In this document: one piece after another, positions 35,724-48,110 of the stretch
How positions within the stretch are numbered: the first letter of the stretch is position 1
How the letters are laid out: each line of letters starts with the position of its first letter
NCBI RefSeq assembly: GCF_000003815.2
Contig: NC_049992.1
Coordinates: 18,772,396 to 18,836,395, forward strand
Direction of reading: 5' to 3'
Source of the DNA: Branchiostoma floridae
Taxonomy: Eukaryota; Chordata; Leptocardii; Amphioxiformes; Branchiostomatidae
Length of the DNA: 64,000 bases
Notes under the pieces: generated by a model
The model's input: only the letters and a program-made list of their open reading frames with translations
Databases searched by the model: none
What the model was told of the DNA's origin: nothing
Position numbers and translations under genes: made by a program

Positions 35724-36049
35724 CAGGTCTCGAAATTCTTTTTTGGGATTAGGTGCACTGATGCACCCAGCTTAAAAAATTAGGTGCACCCAAAAATTTT
35801 GGGTGCACCACTTAAATCTAAGTAGAATGTAAAAAAAAAAAACTAATAACAAAACTTAGTTACAAGCTATCAAATTCTTAAACAAGTAACATACATTTCT
35901 ATTATCTTTCCAACTCTTAGATGTCAAGAATATAGTGTATACAAGTATACTTGATATCTTTCCATACAAAAACCTAAGAAAATATTTGGGTGCACAGTTT
36001 CAATTTTGGGTGCACCTGGGTGCACATACACCCAATATTTCGAGCCCTG
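35724..36049. mobile_element. Foldback MITE with GGTGCACC motifs
   Basis: The terminal repeat CAGGTCTCGAAAT pairs with ATTTCGAGCCCTG (one mismatch over 13 bp). Subterminal GGTGCACC motifs occur repeatedly in both arms. The flanks share ACCGT (35,719-35,723 and 36,050-36,054). The CAGGGCTCGAAAT-like end looks hAT-like, but only 5 flanking bases repeat, so the superfamily is uncertain. Confidence 0.72.
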
Positions 36050-36087
36050 ACCGTTTACGCAGTCTGTGGTATGACTGGCGAGCACTC

Positions 36088-36310
36088 TAACGCTAGGTCA
36101 CCTTTATCCACAGGGTATCATATATCCGTTGTTTTAGAAAAATGGAGGGCATATCGGGATCTCAAATCAACGGATGGTGGTTTCAAATTGCAATATTCGC
36201 AGTATGACAGTTATTTTAGAAATATTGCACCGTCCATCGTCTTCATACCCCTAAACGCCCTGTCTTCAGCAGATATAGGTTACCCCACGGATAAAGGTGA
36301 ACTAGCGTTA
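36088..36310. mobile_element. Foldback MITE, TCACCTTTATCC family
   Basis: The ends TAACGCTAGGTCACCTTTAT and GATAAAGGTGAACTAGCGTTA are inverted, with inner inverted arms around GATATAGG/CATATATCC. A relative lies at 47,870-48,110. The 133-codon frame at 35,990-36,391 runs across this element and the preceding one and is not a gene. Confidence 0.75.
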
Positions 36311-36994
36311 CCAACTTACGAACTTGGCCAGTACAGTTACAGACATTACGAATTCAAAACCGCGAGGAGTAAAGGAGGCAGTGTACATTAGATCCCACCG
36401 GCCCACGCTCAACAGAGACGGGGGACGACATAGACTTTCTGATAATTATGCCCCCCTCCTGCAAAAGTGGTGTGTTCCTGACGTCACTGCTGGAGATAGG
36501 GTCATTCTGTGAACAAGGCCGATGGAGTTCGGCCGAAAATTCAGAGGGTATGTCCCTATATTTTTCCGTGTTGGAAGTAAAGTTTAGCAATTTTCTCTAT
36601 AATGTATTCTACCAACACAGATGAACTTTCATGCTAATTCAAAAGCCATAAACCTATCTGAAATGATACTGCGACATGAGTACTTACAATTTGATAACGG
36701 CGCGACTTGTGCCACATTTTGTCAAATGTTACAAATGGTATAGTTCTACCAAGGTGCAGTCCCCAAAACACCACCGTTAAAAGTTCTTATCTTTGAAATA
36801 AAAGCAAGCTATATCGACAGTGGGGCAGCCGTCATGGTTCAAATTGTTCGTGCCCTGAGAGAAAAGATGCAATCCATAAAGAAAGCACTTAGTGGAGAAG
36901 TCCTGGGGTGTCCAAAATTTAAGAGTCCGACCAAAATGGAATGGATGATTTGTATGTAAAGGGTGTCAACTTAACAGCATCAAGGTAGCCTATT
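36311..36994. other. Intergenic, nothing recognised
   Basis: No supportable exon. Confidence 0.45.
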
Positions 36995-37345
36995 TTTAAT
37001 GGAATGTTCTAGATACGCTATTTTACGTAATGAGCTATTCACATTACAGCAGATTTCAAGAGACTCGATGCTACAGACAGATTTGTATATATCTTTGGAT
37101 GCCACAACTCCCGTAATGCAAAGATAGTCAAATATATCAAAGACTGCTTTGCTATTAGAAAGAGTAATGAAACTCATGTATAGCCCAACTCGATTGTAAC
37201 ATTATATGAAAGACATGTGTTAGCCCTTCTTGTTATGTTAATTAGGATTTTAAGTCTTATTCTATACACCTATTTTGTACTTTGCGTAACAGTCGTTTCC
37301 ATACATTGTACCATGTACAAATGTCGAGCAATAAAGTTCCTCTGT
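36995..37345 (+). repeat. Interspersed repeat B, longest copy
   Basis: Collinear with 22,235-22,560 from TGTTCTAGATACGCTATTTT through AGACTGCTTTGCTATTAGAA to the terminal GTCGAGCAATAAAGTTCC. Confidence 0.72.
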
Positions 37346-37990
37346 TTACACAATCTCTCGCTGACTAGGGTTAGGGACCTACGAACAGCCTGCCATGCCA
37401 AAGCTTCGAAAATTCACGACAACATCTGCTTGTAAATACCGACACGCCTGCGTTGGTCAAAAGGTTTTCCCTCAACAAAATATGGCACAGTTCCACATTC
37501 GTCAGCAAGATTGAAAGAGGCAATGTAGTACAGACATCACATATGTTCACCAACACCCTCTAGCTAAGGTCAGCTAACATAGATTGATCGACCATGTAGG
37601 AGTGGTAAAGCTTATAAACCGTGTTCCAAATGGGCAATCATGGCTTCTGTCCAACAGTTTAAATTTCCTCCACTTTGATCGAACACGAGCCAGGTAGTCC
37701 ATTTTGTAGAAAGCATGGCTTTTATTATAGCTTGACAGATTACTAGTACGCTGGACGTTATATGTGTTACACAAGGCAATGTGACACGTTATGTAACGGG
37801 TAGTTGTCCCGATTTGAAACCGAAATGTCACGGGTTCAACAGGATATGCAGCACGTATAACGTTATATATATAAATGAACTTTACCAGGTAAACCGCCTA
37901 CATGCATAACACACCGGGTACTGCGAGTACAGGCTGCACGGCCATTTATATGATTGGCCTCATTCGGTTAATTTTGCCCATGGTAAAATC
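37346..37990. other. Intergenic, nothing recognised
   Basis: Short frames only. No domain is recognised. Confidence 0.45.
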
Positions 37991-38340
37991 CTGATTGATA
38001 TCAGCCGTATAGCGTCGACTGTGGCTAAACAGTGCTATGCGAGAATGACAGTCACTGCCACATGGGGCACGTCTGTAGGGGGACTCCTGTCTGTTGCAGA
38101 GTTCTTTTCGCAGGATCCGCTTCCAACATGCGCATCAGTCTGGTTTCTCCTGAACTTAGCTGCTTGGACAGTGTGCATCTCCAGCTGGAACTGTCATTTG
38201 ATAGGTCCTCCCAGTGCGCTGTGTCCACATCAAAAGCCCCTAAGTCCCTCTTGCAGACATCTTTGAAACGCAGCTGTGGCCGTCCGGTGTTTCTCTTTCC
38301 TGAGATCAGTTCTCCGCTCTCTGCACATCCAGACACATCT
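37991..38340 (-). mobile_element. LINE reverse-transcriptase C-terminal fragment
   Basis: The minus-strand peptide reads GRPQLRFKDVCKRDLGAF...HWEDLSNDSSSWRCTL...EETRL. After a frameshift it continues to a cysteine cluster CGSDCHSRIAL...HSRRY. It has the same polyprotein end as the plus-strand fragment at 24,730. It is a dead copy. Confidence 0.82.
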
Positions 38341-38574
38341 ATTTGAACTACTCGTACTATGCTCTTTTTGTTTCGTGCGCTTATACAAAATAAACTACAC
38401 TACCAAAGATTAAGATCACCACTTACCCAATCTTCTAAAGCGTTTCGTTAAATGTCTGCCTTATTCTGAATTCAGTGCAATAATTTTCTTTGCCATAAAC
38501 GAACAAACAAACAAACAAACAAACAATCAGACAGACAATACAAAGTTCCCCAGTATTGCAGGTTTATTTGCTTG

Positions 38575-38660
38575 AACTTTATTTATTCATGAGGAGATAA
38601 GATCGGTCTGTAGGCCGCTCTTCTTTGAGGTTATGATGGAGATAAGGGTCATCTAAAATA
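38575..38660 (-). mobile_element. LINE 3' tail fragment
   Basis: On the minus strand GAAGAGCGGCCTACAGACCG is followed by a run ending AATAAATAAAG, matching the layout of the tail at 21,830-21,870 (GGAAGAGCGGCCGACAGGG, then AATAAAGG). It probably comes from the same LINE type. Confidence 0.6.
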
Positions 38661-41029
38661 AACAGAGATACAGCTTACATTGAGTAAACATATCAACATA
38701 TATCATAATATACACATGGTACAAAATCATATAATAGAAATAAGGCTCAGAGTTCACAGTCTATGTCCGTTTGTTTTGGTTATTTCTTTTACTATACCCC
38801 AAGAGTCAAGTGATAGGAAATGTCAGCATTGCACTTCAAGGTGGTACATTACTCGTTCTAAAATCTATTGCATAATCTGCGACTGAATAGCACAAGCACC
38901 GTTTTGGCATCTAAAAGCCTTTGTCTAAACCCCCCTCCCCAAAGGCAAAGCAACAACAAAATGGATCTAGGTCAATGATCGGCTTTATGCAGGGTGAAGC
39001 CGATAAGGAAAAGGCCTACATTCCCGGAAATTGTTCTCCTTTCCAGGAAATCACTTTTAACATATCAAAAGCTTCAAAGTATCATCAGCTGAAGTAGGTT
39101 TTGTTAAGCCCATGTTGATTTGATTATATGGACGACATCCGGCCGTTTCCAAATATTAAAAAAAAAACGTTTCAACCATACTGGAAACTGTACAAAGCAG
39201 CTTCAAAATAGGAAAATATATGCCATGGATAACAAAACCAAATATCGAAAAACATATACTAATGTCATAGAATATTTAAAGGTCAGAAAATATGCGAAAG
39301 ACTACAAAATGAAGAATCTATTGTTCGGTAAACTATATTCTGTGTGTTCAGTCATATGTCCAATCTACCTTACTACTTAGATTTTATAACGAAGGCAATT
39401 TTTTGTCAAACTTATTAATTCGCACACACCATGAGCTTTTGGGTTCATATGGAATGTCATCCATTAATCAAATCAATCACGGGCCTAACTTTATTTAGCC
39501 ATTTTGCAAAGTTGCACCCATAGAAGCACGCACAAGAGTCAACTTTCCGTTGAAAACGTAGTAAACGTTTAGAGCCATTTTTATGTAAACTAAAACGTTA
39601 TTCAAAGACAAAAGAACGCCGTGTTGTGATCTTGAAATAATTCTTTCTTTTTATAATGTAATGTGATATGTTGTGTTGTACCGTGCTCCACATTTTCTCA
39701 CTATCAATTAGTTTTTAGTAAAATGTGAACGTATAACTCAATACAAAGAGTTCTTAAGACGACGTGAGAGTCCTATCTTACCCAAGGCGCATCTTATTGT
39801 CAATTCCTTCACGACTCAGTATTTAAGGCGGGTCATTCCTACTATATTACCCAAGTTTACCCCTAGGGTATATCACCGAATGCGTTTTCGAAAGTGATAG
39901 CACTTTTAACGCGACCCGTTTTTCATTCGTGCTCCTATTTTGTATCTGCCCTCTTGAGATAAGGCTTGCTGGAAAGGCTGATGACAGCTGATGGCTTTTT
40001 TTATCACTGTAGATGGGTTTAATGGAGCACATTTGATCTCTGGTAGATATATACACACAGATGATATCAATGGTATGCCCTGCCAGTACTGGCCTATGGG
40101 CTCAATGTTGCCTTATCACAGATTTCCACTTTTAGCTGTATAGAACGTAAATGTGCCACAAGGAGAGCTTTGACCTGAAAAGAACTCTTCTGTGAGTACG
40201 TGATAAGCAAGTTTCTTTGACTTTCAGTCCAATGGTCACCATGAGTGCGTTTTACAGCTACGTTAGACATTTAGATTTCCATACACACACATGCAAATTC
40301 GTCTTTTCATTTGAAACCAAAGCAAAGAAACCAAAGCTTAATGAAAATAGATATTAAATATTTCTTGGTATCACAATCTAAGTGTTTGACAATTTTTTTG
40401 TGTCAAGTTCTTCCATTTTCCGCGTACATTAGAATGGAACGTTATTTCAGACTGTACAATGAAATATCAGAAGCGAAATATCCTGTCTCTGCTGTAGTTT
40501 TTTTTCTAAAATTGACTTTACGTTGACAAGATGAGCTGCTGACAACAAAGGCAAAATCCCTTTAATGGCAATCTGCGCGTTTATGGCCATGAGGAAATTA
40601 CGCACATCACTGCACAGCATTGAAGTCGTCTATGCAAAATAATCAACGAATGTGTCAAGTTGAGGTCACTAGTAAATCAACCAAACCAATGTACAGTTCA
40701 TAAGGGCGTTAACTTTAACATATACAAAACGTTGTTAGGCATACTGGTTCACATATCTGTGTCTTGTGGGCTGAATTACTTATAAGACAGTTTAAGTGGC
40801 GTTCCAGTTACCAGAGTGATGTCCCTATATGCATTTTTGTGAATCATGACTAAACGTTTCTTTTCGAGTTCAAAGATCTCCATACGGTCTCAAACAACCC
40901 CTATCAAATGTGCACAGTTTGTGAATCAATGTATATTATAATATAAGAGTTCTTCATACACAGAAATAAAGAAAAACATATTTCCCAACGTAGTGATATT
41001 CTTTTCTGCTACCTTCCGAAGGACAAGAA
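38661..41029. other. Longest featureless stretch
   Basis: About 2.4 kb of AT-rich DNA with no exon, RNA gene or repeat I can delimit. Frames of 60-86 codons are at chance level. Confidence 0.45.
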
Positions 41030-41370
41030 TGACTGTAGCTACCTTTTGTCACTAGGTGGCGCAGTGAAGGATATGTCCTAAAGGTGACTAAGGTTGTACA
41101 CCCCCTCACTCATTAATTACTCAAATCTACTCCTGAAAAATACCATAGCATGTCAAGAGATACAAAAGTTCTGATGCAGTAGCAAGACTACATACCAAAA
41201 GGCAAAAAATAGACCTTGATCTTCATAATTCCAACACCTACTCACATGCCAAATATCATCGTAATACATCTAGAGATTCTTGAGTTATGCTGACCACAAA
41301 TATCCGTAAGCACAAACAGACAGACAGACACACACAGATACACCAAAAAATACACCTCCGTCTTCAGGGA
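41030..41370 (+). repeat. Interspersed repeat C, long copy
   Basis: GTCACTAGGTGGCGCAGTGA, then AATAGACCTTGATCT, GCCAAATATCATCGTAATAC, TTGAGTTATGCTGACCACAA and a (CAGA)n tail. It is the reference copy for the family in this window. Confidence 0.7.
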
Positions 41371-41972
41371 GATAATTACCATGCAAAGGAAAGTTACAGG
41401 TAAACTTTTCCTCTCTTTAGAAAAAAAAATATTATTCTTGACTAATACCCTTTGCTAGAATCACCAGAGGACGTCAGTTGTCACTCTTGAAGCGGTCGTC
41501 CTCTAGATGATTAAAGTATAGCATGCTACCTTTGTCATTGGATGACAGTACGCTGCGGCACACGACATTGCGAGGACTGTGTGACTGATAACTTCGTCTC
41601 TCTTCCCCTACGTAAAACAGTATCTCTGTAATAATATGCCATTGGAGCCAATTTACTGCTCTTCTATGTCGCCGATTAACTTGAATACGTCACGATTCTC
41701 GTCTTTTTCATCCATCAACTCTGACGTATCTTGTCCAATCATCATCCGGGATGGTCCATCATCATTCTTCATCCTTTTGCTCTCTTCTCTCGCCGAAACA
41801 ACTCAGCATGTTCTCCTGATAAGTACATGACATTCCACAATCCACCATACTTTCATGTCGACGCTTCAAACGTTTCAAACTTCGCCCACTTTGAAGGAAA
41901 AATTCTAACCATACAAGAGATTATGCGGTACATGGACGTTATACTTTTTATAAAAGATTCAGAGTTGGAATA
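41371..41972. other. Intergenic, nothing recognised
   Basis: Plus frames at 41,636-41,973 match nothing known. Confidence 0.4.
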
Positions 41973-42090
41973 AAAGTATAATATTTCTTAGTTTTATGGA
42001 AGTTGTGTTGGGATGAAAGTATAATATTTCTTAGTTTTATGGAAGTTGTGTTGGGATGAAAGTATAATATTTCTTAGTTTTATGGAAGTT
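41973..42090. repeat. 43-bp tandem repeat, 2.7 copies
   Basis: AAAGTATAATATTTCTTAGT begins at 41,973, 42,016 and 42,059. The copies are nearly identical, so the expansion is recent. Confidence 0.95.
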
Positions 42091-43429
42091 TTACAGTATC
42101 AACATCGTTCAAAGACATTTGAATTATATCGGTACCCGTGAGATTAGGGATGTTTACGTTATTAGCATCTAAAATTTTACCGAAGGATCTGATGGTAAAA
42201 ACGTATAAGCCATCTTTCCCTTTTTATCAATTGGACAGCTTCAAAGGCAAATTTCAAAGAGTTGAATACGAGGAAGAGGGATATGATTTTAAAAGGCCCT
42301 TTTCTCATGGAGTACAAAGAACGTCTATTTTGTAATAATGCAAAAATGTTTCCAATTCGTCAATTTTATGATTTATTAATCTTAGAGACTGGGTGGCCCT
42401 TTCAGTAAGTATGTAAAGTACACTAGTAAAGAAATACAAATAATTAATAATAAATGACATATGTATCTTTAAAAGACTCAACAGGGCCACTTCTTTACAA
42501 GCAAAAACTGCGAGTTGATTTACCAGGCTGCAGTCTATCGTCATTATTCCAAACTTTGTTCTGAAAAGACTATTACAGATTCCACAACTATATTTAGTGC
42601 TAACGAGGAAAATTACATTCTAACCAGTGCCTGTTGTATGGAGTTAAGCTATCCTCGTCACGGCACAGTCTTCGACTGTAATGTGAACTTGAAGAACAAT
42701 TATCCAAGATTTTCAGTCGCCTGTGTGCATTCATCGATATGCACCACAGCAAACAATCCTATGTACTTTCCATATTTGTTACTAAGCCTAACTGCGCACA
42801 AAAATGGAAAGTACCGATTATCCAGCTCCCAAGCTGTGTGGAACCATAAAAGAAATTCCTTTTTATAGAAATAATCACCCGAGCGGAATGCATTCAGTAT
42901 CGTTATGACTGTTGGTGGATTATCCGTTTGATTAGTCGTTTAGAAAAGGTGCTCCAAATAGCTCGTGCGTGATGGCTATTTCTTGAGATTGACCTTGGTA
43001 AAAATTTGATCACCTTGAAGGAACGTTGAAGGTGAGTAAATTGCAAGGAAACTTGAACGTTTGCAGAGCCATTGATAGTAAAAACGTTTAAAGACTCAAA
43101 CACGCGAAGATTTCGACTCACCTGATGATTCAAGTATTTTTAACGCCACTAGACAATATTACGTGACGTAATGGTCACGTGACTACAGTGATGGTTCAAA
43201 GGTGAATGGAAGTCGGTGCCGCCTCGCTGACTTTTCTCATGCAAGATCGATTCAGTTCTCAAGTCTTAGTCATTCGTTGGATGTCACCTGCTTCTGTTGT
43301 TATTAACCTGAAGAGCATATTGTTTCTCTGTTGTCATAAATTACATTTAGAGAATGTTACTTGCCTGCAGGATATTGACAATATGTTGTGTCTGCCATTT
43401 CTGTTATTACTTATCTATTGGTGTATACA
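42091..43429. other. Intergenic, nothing recognised
   Basis: A 117-codon plus frame (42,515-42,868) and smaller ones lack any recognised domain. Confidence 0.35.
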
Positions 43430-43640
43430 TGCAGGGTATGTTGTCTACCAGTTGAGTTTTGGTTGTTTACATGTACAAAAGGTTGTTTACTTCCTATTTA
43501 CATGTAGGGAAGTTTGTTTACACGTTGCTGTTTACTTGCTGTGTACATGCACAAATGGATGTTTACCTGTTGTTGTTTATATGAAGGGAAGGTTGTTTAC
43601 CTGTTGTTGTTTACATGTAAGGAAGGTTGTTTACACATAG
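43430..43640. repeat. Minisatellite of GGTTGTTTACNTG units
   Basis: Short imperfect units such as GGTTGTTTACATGTA and GGTTGTTTACCTGTTG are repeated about ten times. The 144-codon cysteine/valine-rich frame ending at 43,640 is produced by this repeat. Confidence 0.85.
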
Positions 43641-44523
43641 GAGGAATACATCGATGAAGGTTATACAAGATACGCCAAATAATAGTTACTTAATATGCAA
43701 TTACTAAAGTAAATGTATATTCCGAAATCATTTGCAGTTGCTAGAGTGATTTCTATTTGGCGCAAGTAAGACTGTTCTCAAGAGTATGGAAAAAGTATCT
43801 TTTAAAATCTCAGGAAAGAGGGGCCAGTAGATACGCCTCCATACGGACGTGCCCTGAAAACAGCGTAAGTGAATCACGTCCAAAACCAATTGACTCCTCA
43901 ACATTATGTGTAGGAGTTTTATACCCCGATTGCGTTTGGAAAGGGTAACGCTGGAGATCTTCTTTGCATCCAGATTTTGTTTTGAGACCTTGGCATCATG
44001 AATGTAAGAACCTTTAACTTCATACTAAATGCATGATTAATTCAATAAAAAAAAGATAAAATAAAAAACTTACTTAAGATTTTGACTGCAAAAAAAAGTC
44101 TTTGATGTCAACGATATTACTTAATGCAGATATGAAACGTGAATTTATGAAATGTAAACCATACGTTGTAGATAATCTATGGCGTCCCCCGTCTCTACTT
44201 ACTAATAGGTTAACCTTTCTTCCATCAAGAGCAGGAATTATGAATCGTAATAAATCTTTGCGATGGATAAGCCTACTACTTTATTATCAAAATGATTTCC
44301 GCAAAAGAGATTTACGCCTTTGGCGAGCAAATTACTTTAAGTGCTAGCATTCTATGAGTCACAGTCTAGTTCCCACGTGTAGATGATTACAGCTTAATTG
44401 TAATCGATGTTTTGGCACAAAAAGAAGGATACCCATCTGTTATTCTCCAAGCAGAGGTTGATGAGGAAAATCATGACCTTTTCCTTAAATATGTCGCTTT
44501 TCTTTTTTCTTTCCGCTTTCGCT
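43641..44523. other. Intergenic, nothing recognised
   Basis: Two short plus frames (43,757-43,948 and 44,102-44,347) have no recognised domain. Confidence 0.4.
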
Positions 44524-44620
44524 GTGTAAGTGCAGTGGGGTTCAGTGATCTAGTGGCCCGGGTTCGGCTCGGGTTTGAATCCCAGGAGCCAGCTAGGAGA
44601 CTGTTTCTACTCCCTTCCTT
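44524..44620 (+). mobile_element. tRNA-like SINE fragment, third type, copy 1
   Basis: GTGATCTAGTGGCCCGGGTT and GGGTTTGAATCCCAGGAGCC form an A/B-box-like pair, followed by GGAGACTGTTTCTACTCCC. The same layout recurs at 44,785. Confidence 0.6.
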
Positions 44621-44784
44621 ACATTGGTTTCCATGCCAAAATTTTGAGTAACAGGCTAGAAGATGTGCCACATATGGAGCTCGGAGATTCGAGGACGAAT
44701 ATTGAAAAGAAAAAAGGAAATAGTGTAACAAAGGGTCTGCCAAACTGACCACGCCAAAGGCTCTGAGCTTTTGGCGTGACGGTT

Positions 44785-44885
44785 TAGTACATTGGGGTTG
44801 TGGTCTAGCTAACGGCCCGGGTTAGGCGCAGGTTGGAATCCCGGTAGCCAGGAAACTGTTTCTACACCCTCATGATGACATGGTG
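44785..44885 (+). mobile_element. tRNA-like SINE fragment, third type, copy 2
   Basis: GTGGTCTAGCTAACGGCCCG, GCAGGTTGGAATCCCGG and GGAAACTGTTTCTACACCC repeat the layout at 44,524, about 260 bp downstream. Confidence 0.6.
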
Positions 44886-44994
44886 GGGTTTGCTGACGGA
44901 AAACACGGAAAAGGTCAGTATTCGATAACTGTGTACATTAGATTACTCTGCAATCCATGTAAATGTTTTTTTCTTCTTTCAGACACAAAACAAA

Positions 44995-45540
44995 AAGTCA
45001 GCTATCCCTTCAACCTTCGTCAGGAAAAAGCGACCTTTAACTTGACCACCGGACCCTAGTAACAGCTGTTCAAAGATACCCGGATGTCAACGAACCATTC
45101 AGTAGATCTTATTCATAATAACTTTTTCCACTCTTTTTCAAGTCTTATAACCAACATTTTCCAAAACCAGCTATCACTTCAACCTTTGTCAGAAAAAAAC
45201 TGACCCTAAAATTGACCACGTGACTCCTAGAGCAGGTCAAAGATACCCGGAAGTCATTCAACCATTCGGTAGATCTTAACGCACTTCCGTTGGGAAAAAA
45301 GAAGTTTCAACTCTTTCTTTTCAAATCTAACAACACAACACTGGAGAAAATTTCAAAAAGTCAACTCTATCTTTGTCAGCAAAAGTGACCTTCACCACAT
45401 GACCCCGACAACAGGTCAAATATACCCGGATGTCATCCAACCCTTCGATAGCTCTTATTCGTACTTGCGTTGAAAAAAAAAAGAAGAAGTCCCAACCTTT
45501 TTTTTTCAAGACTAATAAATGTAATTATCGACACAGGAGA
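44995..45540. repeat. About 175-bp tandem repeat, 3 diverged copies
   Basis: Each unit has TCAACCTTNGTCAG, TGACCNTNAANTTGACCAC, AGGTCAAAGATACCCGGA and NGTAGATCTTA segments. The copies are diverged and separated by A-rich spacers. Confidence 0.8.
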
Positions 45541-46073
45541 AACTTTCGAAGATTTCTATCTACCGTCTGATTGCAGTGGATGAAAAGATATAGAACCCGT
45601 TAAGAAAGAGATTGCTTGTGGGCCGCATGTGCTGCTCCACCGACCAAGGCAATAGGAAATGCCGCAGTCTGGAACCGTCTCTTATCCCGAACAATCAGTC
45701 AACCACTTTGATTCCTAATTCCAGATTTTAATTGGATTTGGCTTCCTCGTTACTTTTGATTTACTCCAAGGAACTAAGGATTTCTATATGTTGATGTAGG
45801 TTAGACAAACAGATACAAGATACATTTTGATTAGTTAATCTTTTCAACTTTTTAATAGTAAGCTTACTGAATAGGGATGATTGATTTTAGATGCTTAGAG
45901 CTTTTTTTTGGTGTTTTGTAAAACAAATATGCAATTGGAAAGTATAAGTTTTGAAACATTTCACATTGTAAAGATTGGTGTCGTACAAACATATTCTTGT
46001 ACTGCAACGTTATGTAATTGACTAAAACTTTGAACAATTTCTTTTGAACACTCATTCTTTTGCTAATGTAAAC
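45541..46073. other. Intergenic, nothing recognised
   Basis: No supportable exon. Confidence 0.45.
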
Positions 46074-46417
46074 CAGGGCTCTAGCCAGCGTCCGTTTTTC
46101 CGTCAATTGACGGAAATTTGCTGCGTGTGACGGAAAAATTTTAAAACCAATCCGTCAACCTTGACGGACAAAAATGGAAGCTACAGGCCGCTTGGGGACG
46201 CCGTCCACGGCCGTAAAAGCCACACACTGTTTGTTTTGCTATTGTTATTATTGTTGACGAAGTGTGTCGGCGCCCTTTAGCATAGGATAATCTCATTAAA
46301 AACCCGTTTTTCAAGGTCTCAGTTCAGTCTTTCTAACTCATGGAAGAGTGTTTTCGCAATTTTCGTGACAATGGGAATTGGCTGACGGAAAAAAAAATCG
46401 AGCTGGCTAGAGCCCTG
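46074..46417. mobile_element. hAT-type MITE, 344 bp
   Basis: The terminal repeats CAGGGCTCTAGCCAGC and GCTGGCTAGAGCCCTG are perfect inverses over 16 bp. It is flanked by a perfect 8-bp duplication ATGTAAAC (46,066-46,073 and 46,418-46,425). The subterminal DNA holds CCGTCAA/TTGACGG pairs. It has no transposase. Confidence 0.92.
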
Positions 46418-46429
46418 ATGTAAACGTTT

Positions 46430-47300
46430 TCCACAAAAGCTATATAATAACCACTGGCAAGTAGGTCCGCTCTTGTTATGTGTCTCGCTTTATAGCCAAT
46501 CCGATAAAAGCTATGAATAAAGAAAAAGGATAAAGAATTCAAATCTAATATCTTTCATGCGCCTTGTACCCTTCGGCACAGGGCAATTTCATGGGTTTCT
46601 TAACCTACTTGACTAGACTTGGAACCTGTCCAACGTTTATGGTTGTATGGCGGTACAGTCTTACACTACGTTGGAGACTAAAAAACCATGTACATGTAAT
46701 TTTGCGACCGTTTAAATAGTAAACTTTCCAACAGAAACCATATATGTAATAGCCACTGTCAAGTTGGTCCGCTCTTGTTATGTGTCTCGCTCTACAGCCA
46801 ATCCGATAAAAGCTATGAATAAAGAAAAAAAAAGGATAAAGAATTCAAATCTAATATTTTTCATGCTCCTTGTACCCTTCGGCACAAGGCAATTTCATGG
46901 TCTTTCCTAACCTACTTGACTAGACTTGGAACTTGTCCAACTTTTATGGTTGAATGGTGGTACAGTCTTACACAACGTTGGAGACTAAACAACCATAGTT
47001 ACATGTCATTTTGCGACCGTTTAAATAGTAAACTTTCCAACAGCAGCCATATATGCAATAGCCACTGCCAAGTTGGTCAATTCTTGTTAGGTGTCTTTTT
47101 ACAGCCAATCCGATAAAAGCAAAGAATAAAGAAAAAGGATAAAGAATTCACATCTTAAATTTTTCGTGCCCCTTGTACCCTTCAGGACAATTTCATGGTC
47201 TTTCCTAACCTACATGACTAGACTTGGAACCTGTCCAACGTTTATGGTTGTACGGTGGTACGGTCTTACACCACGTTGTAGACTAAACAATCATATACAT
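46430..47300. repeat. About 301-bp tandem repeat, 3 copies
   Basis: CCGCTCTTGTTATGTGTCTC occurs at 46,468 and 46,769, with a diverged third at about 47,078. Each unit includes AGCCAATCCGATAAAAGC, CTTGTACCCTTCGGCACA, ACTTGACTAGACTTGGAAC and GCGACCGTTTAAATAGTAAA. Short frames in it are artefacts. Confidence 0.9.
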
Positions 47301-47869
47301 GCAAATTTACGATCGTTTACATAAGTCGCGTAAGGTGTGGCCGAGCACCACATAGGTTGCGTTATGTTTGATGTTCGGTTAACCATTAAAAGCGACATTG
47401 CAATGCAGCTGGTGTAGGGCGTAACTAATGAAATGGGCTCTGGGGAAAACACATTGCATGATAGACTAGCCCACACAACTCTCAATTTTTTTGCACAATT
47501 TCAGTTCCATTTTGGGAGGATTCTCACATAGGGAGTTCGGAGCTCATTTTGCAAATGGCGAATTACAGACGTTCGTTCAATTACTATAAACCTTTCACAG
47601 TCTACCAACACTGTCTTTATCTTAAATTGGTGTATTTGGCATTGTGTGTCGTGCTGATGATGTTGTAATATATGTGCAAGTGCAGCAGCAGAGCTTTTAT
47701 TTTAAAGCACTACAAGAAAATGATTACAAAACACCTTGAGGGAACTTAACGGGGGCGAGGTCACTTCCGTTCATTGACCCCCTAGTCACGAGTTAAGCAT
47801 CAGGAAGTACGTAGTCGTCACACACCTTAAATGTCGGCTGGTCCAAACGACACATTCCCCGTCAGGTGA
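47301..47869. other. Intergenic, nothing recognised
   Basis: No supportable feature. Confidence 0.45.
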
Positions 47870-48110
47870 GTTGTTCTTACCTGTATGCTAGTTCACCTTT
47901 AACCGCAGGGTAACCTATATTCGTTGTGTTTACCGACACGGTATAAAGGCATATCAAGTCGACAGACGGTGGTTTCAAGTTGTAATATGTTCAAATATTG
48001 TAGTTTGAAATTGTCGTCCGTGAACTTGATACCCCTAACTGCCGTTTTTCAAAAGCAACGGATATAGGTCACCCTACGGATAAAAGTGAACTGGCGTTAC
48101 ATGTAACCTT
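47870..48110. mobile_element. Foldback MITE, TCACCTTTATCC family, diverged copy
   Basis: GTTCACCTTTAACCGCAGGG near the left end is opposed by ACGGATAAAAGTGAACTGGCG at the right. The inner segments (TCAAGTCGACAGACGGTGGT; AACTTGATACCCCTAACTGC) match the element at 36,088. Confidence 0.7.

Noticed and set aside
35990-36391. 133-codon plus-strand open frame
   Set aside because: It spans the end of one foldback element and nearly all of another; no protein similarity is recognised.
43206-43640. 144-codon cysteine/valine-rich frame
   Set aside because: Its second half is a translated minisatellite; no start context.
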